A DNA stretch of 64,000 nucleotides from Desulfatibacillum sp. GTDB lineage: Bacteria > Desulfobacterota > Desulfobacteria > Desulfobacterales > Desulfatibacillaceae. Position numbers and translations under genes: made by a program. Location: assembly GCA_016342355.1 (NCBI GenBank), contig JAEINP010000005.1, positions 93,423 through 157,422 of the forward strand. Direction: 5' to 3'. Below are positions 36,259-45,684 of the stretch, one piece after another (the stretch's first letter is position 1; every line of letters starts with the position of its first letter). Under the pieces are notes generated by a model, which saw only the letters and a program-made list of their open reading frames with translations, did not search any database and was not told the DNA's origin.

Positions 36259-37296
36259 ATGCAAGTCGCCAATTATTATGCCAATAACGATATCAGGCTC
36301 GAAGAGGTTCCTGTGCCGCAAATCGGGCCGGGCGAAATTCTGGTTAAGGTCATGGCCTCCGGCATTTGCGGCAGCGATGTGATGGAATGGTATCGTGTCA
36401 AAAGCGCCCCCAGGGTGCTTGGGCACGAAATCACCGGGGAAATCGTGGAAGCAGGGGAGGGCGTGCAAAAATTCAAGGTAGGGGACCGGGTATTTGTATC
36501 CCACCATGTTCCTTGTAATACCTGCGAATTTTGTCTGGCCGGAAAAGAAACCCTGTGCAATACCCTCCATTCCACCAATTTTGATCCGGGCGGATTTGCG
36601 GAATTTCTCCGTGTCCCCCAAATCAATGTGGACCGGGGGACCTTTTTGTTGCCCCCGGGCATGTCCTATGAAGACGGAACATTTATCGAACCCCTGGGAT
36701 GTGTGATCCGGGGGCAGCGGACCGCCGGAGTCAAGGCTGGCCACAGCGTGCTGGTCCTGGGCAGCGGTATTTCCGGTTTGTTGCATATCGCCCTGGCAAA
36801 GGCTCTGGGTGCGGGTTTGGTGGGCGCCACGGATGTCAGCCCCAATCGAATTGAAGCCGCCAAAAAATTTGGGGCGGATCTGGCTTTGAACGCTACTGAA
36901 AACATTGGTGAAGCCTTTAGAAAGGCCAATAATGGCAGGCTGGCGGACGTGGTGATTATCGCCACAGGCGCCTATTCCGTGTTTTTACAGGCGCTTGACC
37001 TGTGTGAATCAGGGGGGGTGGTCCATGTATTCGCGCCCTCGGACCCGGACAAGGAAATGCCCATACCCATCAACGAGTTTTGGAAAAGGCAACTGACGGT
37101 CAATGCAACCTATGCGGCGGCGCCCGTTGACATTGGGGCGGCCATTCAGCTTATAAGACATAAAAGGGTGCCTGTGCACGATATGATTACCCACAGGCTG
37201 CCTTTGTGCGAGGCCCAGGAAGGATTCAGGCTCGTGGCCCGGGCTGAGGATTCCATGAAGGTGGTGATCTTTCCATGCAATCAGATAAGATCCTGA
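36259..37296 (+). CDS. Zinc-dependent alcohol dehydrogenase (sorbitol/threonine dehydrogenase type)
   Basis: The 345-residue MDR-family enzyme oxidises a polyol or alcohol with NAD(P). The catalytic zinc ligands are in ASGICGSDVMEW and LGHEITGEIV (Cys, His, Glu), the structural zinc cysteines in PCNTCEFCLAGKETLC, and the nucleotide motif is LVLGSGISGLLHIALAKALG. It starts 3 bases after the aldolase stop, so both likely share a transcript and pathway. Polyol or sugar-alcohol substrates fit the neighbour. Confidence 0.92.
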   Translation: MQVANYYANNDIRLEEVPVPQIGPGEILVKVMASGICGSDVMEWYRVKSAPRVLGHEITGEIVEAGEGVQKFKVGDRVFVSHHVPCNTCEFCLAGKETLCNTLHSTNFDPGGFAEFLRVPQINVDRGTFLLPPGMSYEDGTFIEPLGCVIRGQRTAGVKAGHSVLVLGSGISGLLHIALAKALGAGLVGATDVSPNRIEAAKKFGADLALNATENIGEAFRKANNGRLADVVIIATGAYSVFLQALDLCESGGVVHVFAPSDPDKEMPIPINEFWKRQLTVNATYAAAPVDIGAAIQLIRHKRVPVHDMITHRLPLCEAQEGFRLVARAEDSMKVVIFPCNQIRS

Positions 37297-37748
37297 GTGA
37301 ATTAAAGGGACTTGCTGAAAAAATTGGGATCAAAGTAACCGAACAGGTGCTTAAATCCCCGGGAATCCATGTGCGTAGCGGTCTGTGCAAGGTACGGGGT
37401 GAAGACCGGTTTATACTGGATAGGAAGCTGAACCTCGGCGACAAGGTGGAGCTTTTGGCGGATTGCCTGTGCCTGCAGGATACCAACGGGGTTTTCCTGG
37501 TGCCTCAACTTCGTGATTTGTTGGTCAAACACAGGAGAAGAGTGGCTGCTAAACAAGAGGAAGAAGACCTGGGCGAAAAAAACAGTCTGGACAGCATAGC
37601 GGATGACTTTTTTGAACTTGAGGAAACGGCTGTTCCGGAAGACCAGGTTGCTGATCCCGGTGAAGGAGACGAGTCAGAAATAACCGGCAAAGAGGGACTG
37701 CCGGACAAATCTGACAGTTTGGAATCGGAGACAGGTCCTTTGACATGA
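37275..37748 (+). CDS. Conserved hypothetical protein (157 residues)
   Basis: Translation begins inside the last 22 bases of the dehydrogenase gene. The first 100 residues form a compact alpha/beta domain: IKVTEQVLKSPGIHVRSGLC, KVRGEDRFILDRK, VELLADCLC, with a pattern that I recall as a small conserved protein of deltaproteobacteria. The last 55 residues are acidic and probably disordered. It lies shortly upstream of xseA. No catalytic motif or known function. Confidence 0.7.
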   Translation: MQSDKILSELKGLAEKIGIKVTEQVLKSPGIHVRSGLCKVRGEDRFILDRKLNLGDKVELLADCLCLQDTNGVFLVPQLRDLLVKHRRRVAAKQEEEDLGEKNSLDSIADDFFELEETAVPEDQVADPGEGDESEITGKEGLPDKSDSLESETGPLT

Positions 37749-37880
37749 TTTTCACCAACAATATGGAGTTGGATATTTTCTGAAAATCAAAGTTTACATA
37801 ATATATATTATTGGACATTGAATATCAGCCAAGAAGTGTTTACGAAACACGACTCATAAGGAGTGCTCACCAACTACCCC

Positions 37881-39242
37881 ATGAACCTGGTCCAACATAC
37901 CACCAAACGACGCATACACACCGTCTCCCAATTGACTGCAGTCATCAAAAGCGTCCTGGAAGACGCCTTGCCCTTTGTGTGGGTCACCGGCGAAATATCC
38001 AACCTGAAAATGCCCACGTCAGGCCATTATTATTTCACCCTCAAGGACAACCAGGCCCAAATCCGTTCAGTCATGTTTAAGGGCCATGCCCGCAATCTGA
38101 AATTCGTTCCCGAAGACGGAATGAACGTGGTCTGTCTGGGGCGAGTGGCCGTATACGAACCCCAGGGAACTTATCAGGTTCTGGTGGAACATATGGAACC
38201 TGCCGGCGTTGGCGCCCTGGCTTTGGCCTTTGAGCAACTCAAGGCCCGTCTTGCCCAGGAAGGCCTGTTTAACGCTGAACACAAAAAGGAAATCCCATTT
38301 CTGCCCCGGATAATAGCGGTAATCACAAGTCCAACGGGCGCAGTCATTCATGACATCCTGAGGGTTCTTGGATACCGGTTTCCAAATGTCCATGTTCAGG
38401 TGTGGCCGGTCAGGGTTCAGGGGGCGGATTCACCGGATCAGATTGTTTCGGCTTTTTCGCAAATTAGTGCACAAAATCAGGCAGATGTCATTATTCTTGC
38501 CCGTGGCGGAGGCTCCTTGGAGGACATGGCGTCCTTCAATTCCGAAGCAGTGGGCCGGGCTATATTTGCCAGCGAAATTCCGGTTATTTCGGCTGTAGGT
38601 CACGAAACCGATTATACCATTGCGGATTATGTGGCGGACCGCCGGGCGCCAACGCCCAGTGCAGCCGCCGAGATTGCGGTTCCCGAATATGAGGGGCTGG
38701 AACTGCTCTTAACGGAACAAGTCTCCCGATTAAAAGGCGCATTGAGTCTGTTAATCCAAAAAGAAAGAGACCGTTTTTTAAACTTGAAAAAACGCCTGCC
38801 CCCTCCTCGCAGGCAGGTTGATGATTGGCGTTTACGCCTGGACGATTACAACGGGCGGGTGAACCATTTGTTATTCCGGTATTTACAGGGGAAGCGCACG
38901 GAGATTTCCACCCATTTATATAAGGTTAACAGATTGTCACCATTACATATAATACCAAATCATAAAGCGATACTTGAACTGAGGTACGGCCAGATTCGAT
39001 CTCTTATCCGCCAGGCCGTGGCTGCCAACCAGGCCGCCTTAAAACAAGCACGAGCCAGCCTGGATGCCTTAAACCCCGCTTCCATCCTGGAGCGCGGTTA
39101 CAGCATCGCCCGAAAAATTCCTGGCATGGAAATAGTGCGGAAAGCCTCTAATCTTAGCGCTGGAGATGAAGTGGAAATCACCCTGGCCTCGGGTAAAGTT
39201 GCCGCCGTCATAAAAAGCATTGAAAAAGGAAACAAATCATGA
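37881..39242 (+). CDS. xseA: Exodeoxyribonuclease VII large subunit
   Basis: The 453-residue subunit has an N-terminal OB-fold (residues of about 15-110, with VWVTGEISNLKMPTSGHYYF) and the nuclease domain with IAVITSPTGAVIHDIL, ILARGGGSLEDM, and PVISAVGHETDYTIADYVAD. The C-terminal coiled coil binds the small subunit. Exonuclease VII degrades single-stranded DNA from both ends in mismatch repair. The start is uncertain: ATG 37881 is chosen, but AAGGAG lies 18 bases upstream, near a GTG at 37863. Confidence 0.95.
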   Translation: MNLVQHTTKRRIHTVSQLTAVIKSVLEDALPFVWVTGEISNLKMPTSGHYYFTLKDNQAQIRSVMFKGHARNLKFVPEDGMNVVCLGRVAVYEPQGTYQVLVEHMEPAGVGALALAFEQLKARLAQEGLFNAEHKKEIPFLPRIIAVITSPTGAVIHDILRVLGYRFPNVHVQVWPVRVQGADSPDQIVSAFSQISAQNQADVIILARGGGSLEDMASFNSEAVGRAIFASEIPVISAVGHETDYTIADYVADRRAPTPSAAAEIAVPEYEGLELLLTEQVSRLKGALSLLIQKERDRFLNLKKRLPPPRRQVDDWRLRLDDYNGRVNHLLFRYLQGKRTEISTHLYKVNRLSPLHIIPNHKAILELRYGQIRSLIRQAVAANQAALKQARASLDALNPASILERGYSIARKIPGMEIVRKASNLSAGDEVEITLASGKVAAVIKSIEKGNKS

Positions 39243-39466
39243 AAAAAAACGCTACCTTTGAGTCGGCTGCCAAGGATCTGGAACAAATAGTTTCCGATAT
39301 GGAAAAGGGGGATCTGCCCCTCGAAACCGCCTTGGCTAAATTTGAAGAAGGCATGAAATTGTACGAATACTGTTCCAAAAAGCTGGACGAAGTTGAAAAA
39401 AAGGTTACCCTTATATTGCAGGATTCCCAAGGGAATCTTAAGGAAGCTCCTTTTGGAACAGATTAA
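39239..39466 (+). CDS. xseB: Exodeoxyribonuclease VII small subunit
   Basis: The 75-residue subunit overlaps the end of xseA by 4 bases (ATGA). It has the family pattern FESAAKDLEQIVSDMEKGDL, LETALAKFEEGMKL, CSKKLDEVEKKV, a helical hairpin that packs against XseA in the (1:4) holoenzyme. Translational coupling matches the known stoichiometric assembly. Confidence 0.96.
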   Translation: MKKNATFESAAKDLEQIVSDMEKGDLPLETALAKFEEGMKLYEYCSKKLDEVEKKVTLILQDSQGNLKEAPFGTD

Positions 39467-39514
39467 CCAGGACTTACTCGCATTCCCGGACAAACCGGGT
39501 AAGATAATAGCACG

Positions 39515-40438
39515 ATGACGACTTTGCCAACTGCGTTTGATTTGAATTCCTTTGATCTCAAGACCTACCTTGCGGAATACGGCCAGTTGGTCGTTCAAGC
39601 CCTGGAACGGAACATAACCCGATATCCTTCCGGGAACAGGGTCACACACGCCATGCGCTATTCCCTGTTTGCCGGGGGGAAACGGCTTCGCCCTATCCTT
39701 TGCATGGCGGCTGCAGAAGCCGTGGGGGGCAACAAGGACGATGTAATGGACGTGGCCGCAGCCCTGGAGTTCATCCATACCTATTCCCTGATTCACGACG
39801 ACCTCCCTGCCCTGGATGATGATGATTACCGCCGGGGAAACCTCACCTGCCACAAGGCCTTTGATGAAGCCACCGCCATTCTGGCTGGTGACGGCCTCCT
39901 GACCAGCGCCTTTGAAGTGTTAGCCCGGGCAGCCGGGTCCGGGCCATTTTCTCCTGAAAAATTGCTTAAGGTGATCGCCCGCATAAGCCAGGCCGCCGGA
40001 TGCAACGGCATGATTTTAGGCCAGATGCTGGACATTGAGGGGGAATCCAAATCCTACACCCAGACGGAACTGGAGAACGTCCACAATAAAAAAACCGGTG
40101 CCATGATGGAAGTGTCAGTATTTTCAGGTGCTTACTTAGGCGGAGGAACGCCGGAGCAGATCAGCGCCCTGGACACTTACGCTGTCCATACTGGCTTGGC
40201 TTTTCAAGTGGCGGACGATATCCTTAATGTAGTGGGGGACCCGAAGGTAATGGGTAAAGCCGTGGGAACAGACGCGGCCCGGGATAAAAGCACCTACCCT
40301 GCCCTCCTGGGTCTGGACGGTGCAAGGGACTTTGCTGATCAATTGATTAACAAAGCCTTGCAAGCCATTGTTTCCTTTGATAACAAATGTGATCCGTTGC
40401 GTTCTATTGCAACTTACATAATTACTCGGAGCCGCTGA
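39515..40438 (+). CDS. ispA: Geranyl/farnesyl diphosphate synthase
   Basis: The 307-residue all-helical prenyltransferase elongates dimethylallyl diphosphate with isopentenyl diphosphate to geranyl and farnesyl diphosphate. The first aspartate-rich motif is HDDLPALDDDDYRRG, the second is DDILNVVGDPKVMGKAVG. The FAGGKRLRPIL block binds the isopentenyl substrate. The cluster xse-ispA-dxs is common in proteobacteria and supplies isoprenoid precursors. Product length cannot be stated from sequence; FPP is most probable. Confidence 0.95.
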   Translation: MTTLPTAFDLNSFDLKTYLAEYGQLVVQALERNITRYPSGNRVTHAMRYSLFAGGKRLRPILCMAAAEAVGGNKDDVMDVAAALEFIHTYSLIHDDLPALDDDDYRRGNLTCHKAFDEATAILAGDGLLTSAFEVLARAAGSGPFSPEKLLKVIARISQAAGCNGMILGQMLDIEGESKSYTQTELENVHNKKTGAMMEVSVFSGAYLGGGTPEQISALDTYAVHTGLAFQVADDILNVVGDPKVMGKAVGTDAARDKSTYPALLGLDGARDFADQLINKALQAIVSFDNKCDPLRSIATYIITRSR

Positions 40439-40494
40439 TTTTTCTTCTCCCCTCATAAAGGGGCCTTGATGCCGGTTCCAGGGATAAACCGTAA

Positions 40495-42387
40495 ATGGGC
40501 GCCACTACTTATCTTAAAAATATTCAATCTCCCGAAGATTTGAAAAAACTTCCCATCGAACTCTTGCCTCTGTTGGCTGCGGAAATACGGGAGTTAATAA
40601 TAGAAACCGTTTCCCGCACCGGCGGGCATCTGGCGCCCAGCCTGGGCACGGTGGAACTAACCATCGCCCTGCACTACGTGTTCAATTCGCCTCAGGACAA
40701 AATTATCTGGGACGTGGGCCACCAATCTTATACTCATAAAATCCTGACCGGACGGGCAGAGCGGTTTTCCACCCTGCGATCCCATGGAGGGCTGTCCGGG
40801 TTCTGCCGCAGGAGCGAAAGTCCTTACGACGCCTTTTCCGTGGGCCATTCCAGCACCTCCATCTCAGCAGGCGCGGGAGTTGCCGCAGGCAAATGCCTGA
40901 ATGGGGATCGGTCCAAGGTGATTTCGGTCATTGGGGATGGTTCCATGACCGCAGGCTTGGCTTACGAGGGATTGAACCATGCCGGGGATCTGAAAAAGGA
41001 CCTGATCGTTGTTTTAAACGATAATGAAATGTCCATTGCCCCCAACGTGGGGGCGTTGTCCAATTTTTTAAGCCGAAAGCTGACCGCCAAAACCTTTCAG
41101 GACTGGCGTAACGAACTCAAGGGCATGCTCCGCCCTGCCCCGAATATTTACAATTTATTCAAGAGGATGGAGGAGTCTTTCAAGGCTTTTGTAACCCCTG
41201 GTATGCTTTTTGAAGCCTTTGATTTCCAATATATAGGCCCCATTGACGGGCACAGGCTGGACCATTTGATCAAAACCCTGGAAAACGTTAAGAACATAGG
41301 GACTCCGGTTCTTTTTCATACCACCACAGTCAAAGGCAAGGGGTACGAACCTGCAGAGAAAAATCCCAGTTATTTTCACGGGGTGGGCTCCTTTGAAGTG
41401 GCCACGGGCAGTTGCAGGAGTTCCGGTAAAAAAGCCCCTTCCTACACCCAGGTGTTTGGGGATACCATTGTGGAACTGGCCAGGGAGAACAAAAAAATTG
41501 TGGCTGTCACCGCAGCCATGCCCGAAGGCACAGGCCTCACCCCGTTCCATGACGAATTCCCCACCCGTTTTTTTGACGTGGGAATAGCCGAACAGCATGG
41601 GGTGACCTTTGCGGCAGGCTTGGCCACCGAGGGGTTCCGGCCGGTGGTTGCCATATACTCCACATTCATGCAACGGGCTTTTGACCAAGTGCTTCACGAC
41701 GTGTGTCTGGAGTCTCTGCCGGTGATTTTTGCCATGGACCGGGGTGGCTTGGTGGGGGAAGACGGCCCCACCCATCACGGAGCCTTTGACCTTTCCTTTA
41801 TGCGGTGCATCCCCAACCTGGTTATCATGGCTCCCAAGGACGAAGACGAACTGCGCCACATGCTTTTTACGGCCCTTAATCACAACGGCCCGGTGGCTAT
41901 TCGTTATCCCCGGGGCCAGGGATTGGGCGTGCCTTTGTCGGGAAAACCTTGCCTCCTTCCCATGGGCAAGGCGGAAATACTACACGAAGGGGATGACGTG
42001 GTTTTCCTGGCTGTGGGACGCATGGTGTGCGAGGCCCTGGAAGCCCGGAAACTGCTGGCGGAGCGGGGTGTTTCGGCTGGCGTGGTGAATTGTCGGTTTA
42101 TCAAACCCGTAGACGGGGAAACCATCGCTGAAGTCGTGAAAAAAGTTCCCCGTGTGGTCACGGCTGAAGACAACGCCCTTATGGGTGGTTTTGGAAGCGC
42201 GGTATTGGAATCTATCCAGGAAAGCGGCATCACGGGGGTGCGCGTGTCCCGCGTGGGCCTGCCGGATCGTTTTGTAGAGCACGGCGCGCCCGGTATTTTA
42301 CGGTCCAAATATGGTGTGGACGCCCAAGGTTTGATAAAGGCAGCCACTAATCTGCTTAACGATTTTCCGTTAAAATCCAATGGCTAA
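40495..42387 (+). CDS. dxs: 1-deoxy-D-xylulose-5-phosphate synthase
   Basis: The 630-residue thiamine-diphosphate enzyme condenses pyruvate with glyceraldehyde 3-phosphate, the first step of the MEP isoprenoid pathway. Visible are [17 protein letters not shown], the thiamine-binding [15 protein letters not shown], the Asn of [15 protein letters not shown], and [17 protein letters not shown] in the pyrimidine domain. It stands 56 bases downstream of ispA. The length is normal. Confidence 0.98.
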   Translation: MGATTYLKNIQSPEDLKKLPIELLPLLAAEIRELIIETVSRTGGHLAPSLGTVELTIALHYVFNSPQDKIIWDVGHQSYTHKILTGRAERFSTLRSHGGLSGFCRRSESPYDAFSVGHSSTSISAGAGVAAGKCLNGDRSKVISVIGDGSMTAGLAYEGLNHAGDLKKDLIVVLNDNEMSIAPNVGALSNFLSRKLTAKTFQDWRNELKGMLRPAPNIYNLFKRMEESFKAFVTPGMLFEAFDFQYIGPIDGHRLDHLIKTLENVKNIGTPVLFHTTTVKGKGYEPAEKNPSYFHGVGSFEVATGSCRSSGKKAPSYTQVFGDTIVELARENKKIVAVTAAMPEGTGLTPFHDEFPTRFFDVGIAEQHGVTFAAGLATEGFRPVVAIYSTFMQRAFDQVLHDVCLESLPVIFAMDRGGLVGEDGPTHHGAFDLSFMRCIPNLVIMAPKDEDELRHMLFTALNHNGPVAIRYPRGQGLGVPLSGKPCLLPMGKAEILHEGDDVVFLAVGRMVCEALEARKLLAERGVSAGVVNCRFIKPVDGETIAEVVKKVPRVVTAEDNALMGGFGSAVLESIQESGITGVRVSRVGLPDRFVEHGAPGILRSKYGVDAQGLIKAATNLLNDFPLKSNG

Positions 42388-43123
42388 AAAACAACGCCTC
42401 GACACTCTGGTTACTGAGCTGGGCCTGGCCCCTTCCCGAACCCGGGCCCAGGCCCTGATTCTATCGGGCCAGGTTTTGGTGGATGACGTGCCTCACGACA
42501 AGGCCGGAGCCATGATTTCGCCGGAAAGCACGATCACGGTCCGGGGCCAGGATATGCCCTATGTGAGCCGGGGCGGATTGAAGCTGGAAGGGGCGCTGGA
42601 TCAACTGGGCTTGTCTGTGGAGGGTCTGGCCTGCATGGACGTGGGAGCTTCCACGGGCGGATTCACTGACTGTCTTTTGCAGCGCGGGGCGGCCAAAGCC
42701 ATAGCCATTGATGTGGGGTATGGCCAGTTTGCCTGGAAACTCCGTCAGGACTCCCGGGTGCATGTAATGGAACGGACCAATGTCCGCCATGTGACGCCCC
42801 AGGATCTTCCCTGGACGCCGGAATTGGCGGTCATCGACGTTTCCTTTATTTCCCTTAAAATTGTAATTCCAGTGCTTCTGGATCTCCTGGCGCCTTATTG
42901 CCGGATAATTCCCATGGTCAAACCCCAGTTTGAGGTCGGCAAGGGCGAAGTAGGGAAAAACGGAGTGGTGAAGGATCCTGAAAAACACGCTATGGTTTTG
43001 GAAAGCATGCAAGAATTTTTCCAGAACCTGGGGTTGGAATGCATAGGGCCAGCGCCCTCCCCTATTCTGGGTCCCAAGGGCAATAAGGAATTCTTTTTTC
43101 TTCTGACCCGGAATCCCCTTTAA
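42380..43123 (+). CDS. tlyA: TlyA-family 2'-O-ribose rRNA methyltransferase
   Basis: The 247-residue protein joins an N-terminal S4 RNA-binding domain (about residues 4-60, with [20 protein letters not shown]) to an FtsJ-like domain. That domain shows [19 protein letters not shown] as the SAM motif and [18 protein letters not shown]. TlyA methylates cytidines in 16S and 23S rRNA. It overlaps the end of dxs by 8 bases, the arrangement found in many bacteria. Formerly annotated as haemolysin A. Confidence 0.94.
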   Translation: MAKKQRLDTLVTELGLAPSRTRAQALILSGQVLVDDVPHDKAGAMISPESTITVRGQDMPYVSRGGLKLEGALDQLGLSVEGLACMDVGASTGGFTDCLLQRGAAKAIAIDVGYGQFAWKLRQDSRVHVMERTNVRHVTPQDLPWTPELAVIDVSFISLKIVIPVLLDLLAPYCRIIPMVKPQFEVGKGEVGKNGVVKDPEKHAMVLESMQEFFQNLGLECIGPAPSPILGPKGNKEFFFLLTRNPL

Positions 43124-43518
43124 TCCCGAAGAAATGAGCGCCCAGACTGCTAAAACCCCGAACATAATTCCATTTTAGGCTAAACCCTGGCAAAATTGCA
43201 TGTTGAAAAGACTTTGAGGGGTATGCCGGAAGGAGGGGGCCGACACACGAATTTCCACACCGCATGCGCGTTTGGGACTGTTGGATTTCCTATTCTTTCT
43301 CGAGACAGCACATGAATAATTTAAATATGCACGAGAGCCTAACAATAAACAAATACACGCCCAAAAAGAGTTGATTTTTTTATTGTTTGAGGCTACGTTT
43401 TTGCTTTCTTTATGACCAAAAGGCTTATCGTACGGGATCAAGGAGCTACCGATTAAAATAAGCATAGGCCTACCAACCTAAGGTTCTAAAATATCACCAA
43501 AAAGGAGACCGGGTATTC
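43124..43518. other. Intergenic stretch of about 395 bases before the EF-G2 gene
   Basis: No gene or RNA is recognisable. The final part carries AAGGAG before the EF-G start. AT-rich blocks near 43300-43420 could hold the promoter, but I see no clear match to a sigma-70 or sigma-54 consensus. Confidence 0.5.
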
Positions 43519-45582
43519 ATGAATGAAAAACTAAGAAACGTGGCACTGATAGCCCATGGCGGCGCAGGTAAAACATCGTTGGCCGAAGCAATCCTTTTCA
43601 ACGCGGGCACAACCAATCGTTTGGGCCGGGTGGAAGATGGAAATAGCACCATGGACTTTGAACCGGAGGAGTTAAAACGCGCCTCCAGTATCAGCACAGG
43701 TTTTGCGACGTGCGATTGGAAAAAGCACGAGTTTAGCATAATGGACACCCCTGGCGACCAGAACTTCTTTACCGATACGCGGATGTGCCTTCAGGGAGCT
43801 GACGCCGCAATCGTTGTGATAGACGCAGTGGATGGTATCAAAGTCCAGACCGAGCAGGCCTGGGACCTGGCGGACGAATTTAGTTTGCCCCGTTGCATCT
43901 TCATAAACAGGCTGGACAGGGAGCGGTCCGATTTCGCCAAAACCGTGCAGGATACGGCGGATTCTTTTTCCATCAAGCCTGTCATAGTACAGATTCCCAT
44001 CGGAAAAGAATTGGAATTCAAAGGGGTTGTAGACCTTCTGAAAATGAAGGCCTATATCTATGATGAATCCGGCAAAGCCACTGAATCAGACATTCCCGCA
44101 GACATGGCCGAAGAAGTGGACGCCCAGCGCGAAGCCTTTATGGAAAATGTGGCCGAAGCGGACGATGAACTCCTGGAAAAATACCTGGAGGGCGAAGAGC
44201 CCACCAACGACCAGTTAAAGGCCGCCCTGAGAAAAGGCACCGTGGAGCATCATTTCGCTCCTGTGCTTTGCGGCTCCGCCACCAAAAATATTGGCGTGGA
44301 TCTGCTCATGGATTTCATGATTGATTCCATGCCCTGCCCTTACGACAGGCCTGCCATTAAAGGCTATTTGGATGGTACGGACGAAGAAGTCACCCTGGAA
44401 CCCGATCCGGATGCGCCCTTTGCGGGCCTGGTCATCAAGACCATGGCCGGTTTTGCAGGCAACCTTAGCATTATCAGGGTTTTTTCCGGCTCCCTGGGCA
44501 GCGACGGCGGTTTTTACAATGTAAACAAAAGCGCCAAAGAGCGCTTCAGCCAATTGCTAACCGTTTTCGGCAAAGATACCAAGACCGTCACCCAGGCCGG
44601 CCCGGGCAGCATTGTGGCCGTAGCCAAGCTCAAGGATACCAAAACCCGCGACACCCTGTGCGATGATTCCCGCAAATTGATCATCAAGCCCGTTGAAATC
44701 CCCAATCCCCTGATTTCCTATGCAGTGGTTCCCAAATCCAAGGGAGACGAAGAAAAGATTTACGGGTCCCTGACCAAACTCACTGAAGAAGATCCCGCCC
44801 TCCAATTGGACCGCAATGCCGAGACCAAGGAAATTCTCCTGCGCGGCATGGGCCAGGTACACATTGAAAATGCGGTTGAAAAAATGAACCGGAAGTTCGG
44901 TGTGAGCGTGCTCTTGAACCTGCCCCGGGTTCCCTATCGGGAAACCATCAAGAAGAAGGTGCGCGTTCAGGGCAAGCATAAAAAACAAACCGGCGGCCAT
45001 GGTCAGTTTGGCGATTGCTGGGTTGCTTTCGAGCCCATGGAGCGGGGCGCAGGCTTTGAATTTGTTGACGCTATTGTGGGCGGCGTCATTCCCAAAACCT
45101 ACATTCCGGCCGTTGAAAAAGGCATTATCGAAACCTGCATAAGAGGCGTACTGGCAGGATTCCCCACTGTGGACTTCCGGGCCACCCTGGATTTCGGTTC
45201 TTTCCATCAGGTGGATTCTTCAGAAATGGCTTTTAAAATTGCGGGCGCTTTGGCATTTAAAAAAGCCATCCCCGATGCTGGCGCTGTCTTGCTTGAGCCC
45301 GTTTATAAAATCGCTGTTATGGCCCCGGATGATTTTACCGGTGATATTATGGGCGACCTCAACTCCCGCAGAGGCCGGGTTCTGGGAATGGATTCCAAGG
45401 GCAAAAACCAGGTGGTGGAAGCCCATGTGCCCCTGTCGGAAATCCTCACCTACGCACCGGACCTCAACTCCATGACAGGCGGCCGTGGCATGTACACCAT
45501 GGAATTCTCTCATTATGATGAAGTTCCGTCTCAGATTGCCCAGAAAATTATCGAGGCAGCCGCAGCGGAAAAGGAAGAATAA
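43519..45582 (+). CDS. fusA2: Elongation factor G-like GTPase, EF-G2 type
   Basis: The 687-residue translational GTPase has G1 AHGGAGKTSL, G3 DTPGDQNF, and G4 at Asn130 reading NRLD, where ordinary EF-G reads NKMD. Domains II to V follow, with GHGQFGDCWVAFEPM and TGGRGMYTMEFSHY in domains IV and V. EF-G2 paralogues are thought to aid translocation or ribosome recycling. No ribosomal protein genes are near, which supports a paralogue rather than the main EF-G. Confidence 0.93.
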   Translation: MNEKLRNVALIAHGGAGKTSLAEAILFNAGTTNRLGRVEDGNSTMDFEPEELKRASSISTGFATCDWKKHEFSIMDTPGDQNFFTDTRMCLQGADAAIVVIDAVDGIKVQTEQAWDLADEFSLPRCIFINRLDRERSDFAKTVQDTADSFSIKPVIVQIPIGKELEFKGVVDLLKMKAYIYDESGKATESDIPADMAEEVDAQREAFMENVAEADDELLEKYLEGEEPTNDQLKAALRKGTVEHHFAPVLCGSATKNIGVDLLMDFMIDSMPCPYDRPAIKGYLDGTDEEVTLEPDPDAPFAGLVIKTMAGFAGNLSIIRVFSGSLGSDGGFYNVNKSAKERFSQLLTVFGKDTKTVTQAGPGSIVAVAKLKDTKTRDTLCDDSRKLIIKPVEIPNPLISYAVVPKSKGDEEKIYGSLTKLTEEDPALQLDRNAETKEILLRGMGQVHIENAVEKMNRKFGVSVLLNLPRVPYRETIKKKVRVQGKHKKQTGGHGQFGDCWVAFEPMERGAGFEFVDAIVGGVIPKTYIPAVEKGIIETCIRGVLAGFPTVDFRATLDFGSFHQVDSSEMAFKIAGALAFKKAIPDAGAVLLEPVYKIAVMAPDDFTGDIMGDLNSRRGRVLGMDSKGKNQVVEAHVPLSEILTYAPDLNSMTGGRGMYTMEFSHYDEVPSQIAQKIIEAAAAEKEE

Positions 45583-45606
45583 TTCCTGGTTCTCATAGGA
45601 TGATTA

Positions 45607-45644
45607 AAAAAGGGGAAACTTTCTTTTGAAAGTTTCCCCTTTTT
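45607..45644. terminator. Bidirectional terminator between EF-G2 and secA
   Basis: A perfect 17-base-pair stem (45607-45623 with 45628-45644) with a TTTT loop. A five-A run at its left base and T run at its right allow termination from both directions. Stops of EF-G2 and secA lie just outside. Confidence 0.95.
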
Positions 45645-45684
45645 ACTTTCATGGATGGGAGGCCTTTTTTTACGAAAGGATTTA

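Noticed and set aside
35641..36786. Antisense open frame of 381 residues over the LsrF-like and dehydrogenase genes
   Set aside because: Overlaps two well-supported genes and has the composition of an antisense shadow.
35467..37296. An autoinducer-2 (lsr) operon
   Set aside because: Only the LsrF-like enzyme is present; transporter, kinase and repressor genes are missing.
43141..43200. Possible sigma-54 promoter around CTGGCAAAATTGCA
   Set aside because: The GG and GC dinucleotides are only 9 bases apart rather than the 12 from GG to GC in the TGGCAC-N5-TTGC consensus.
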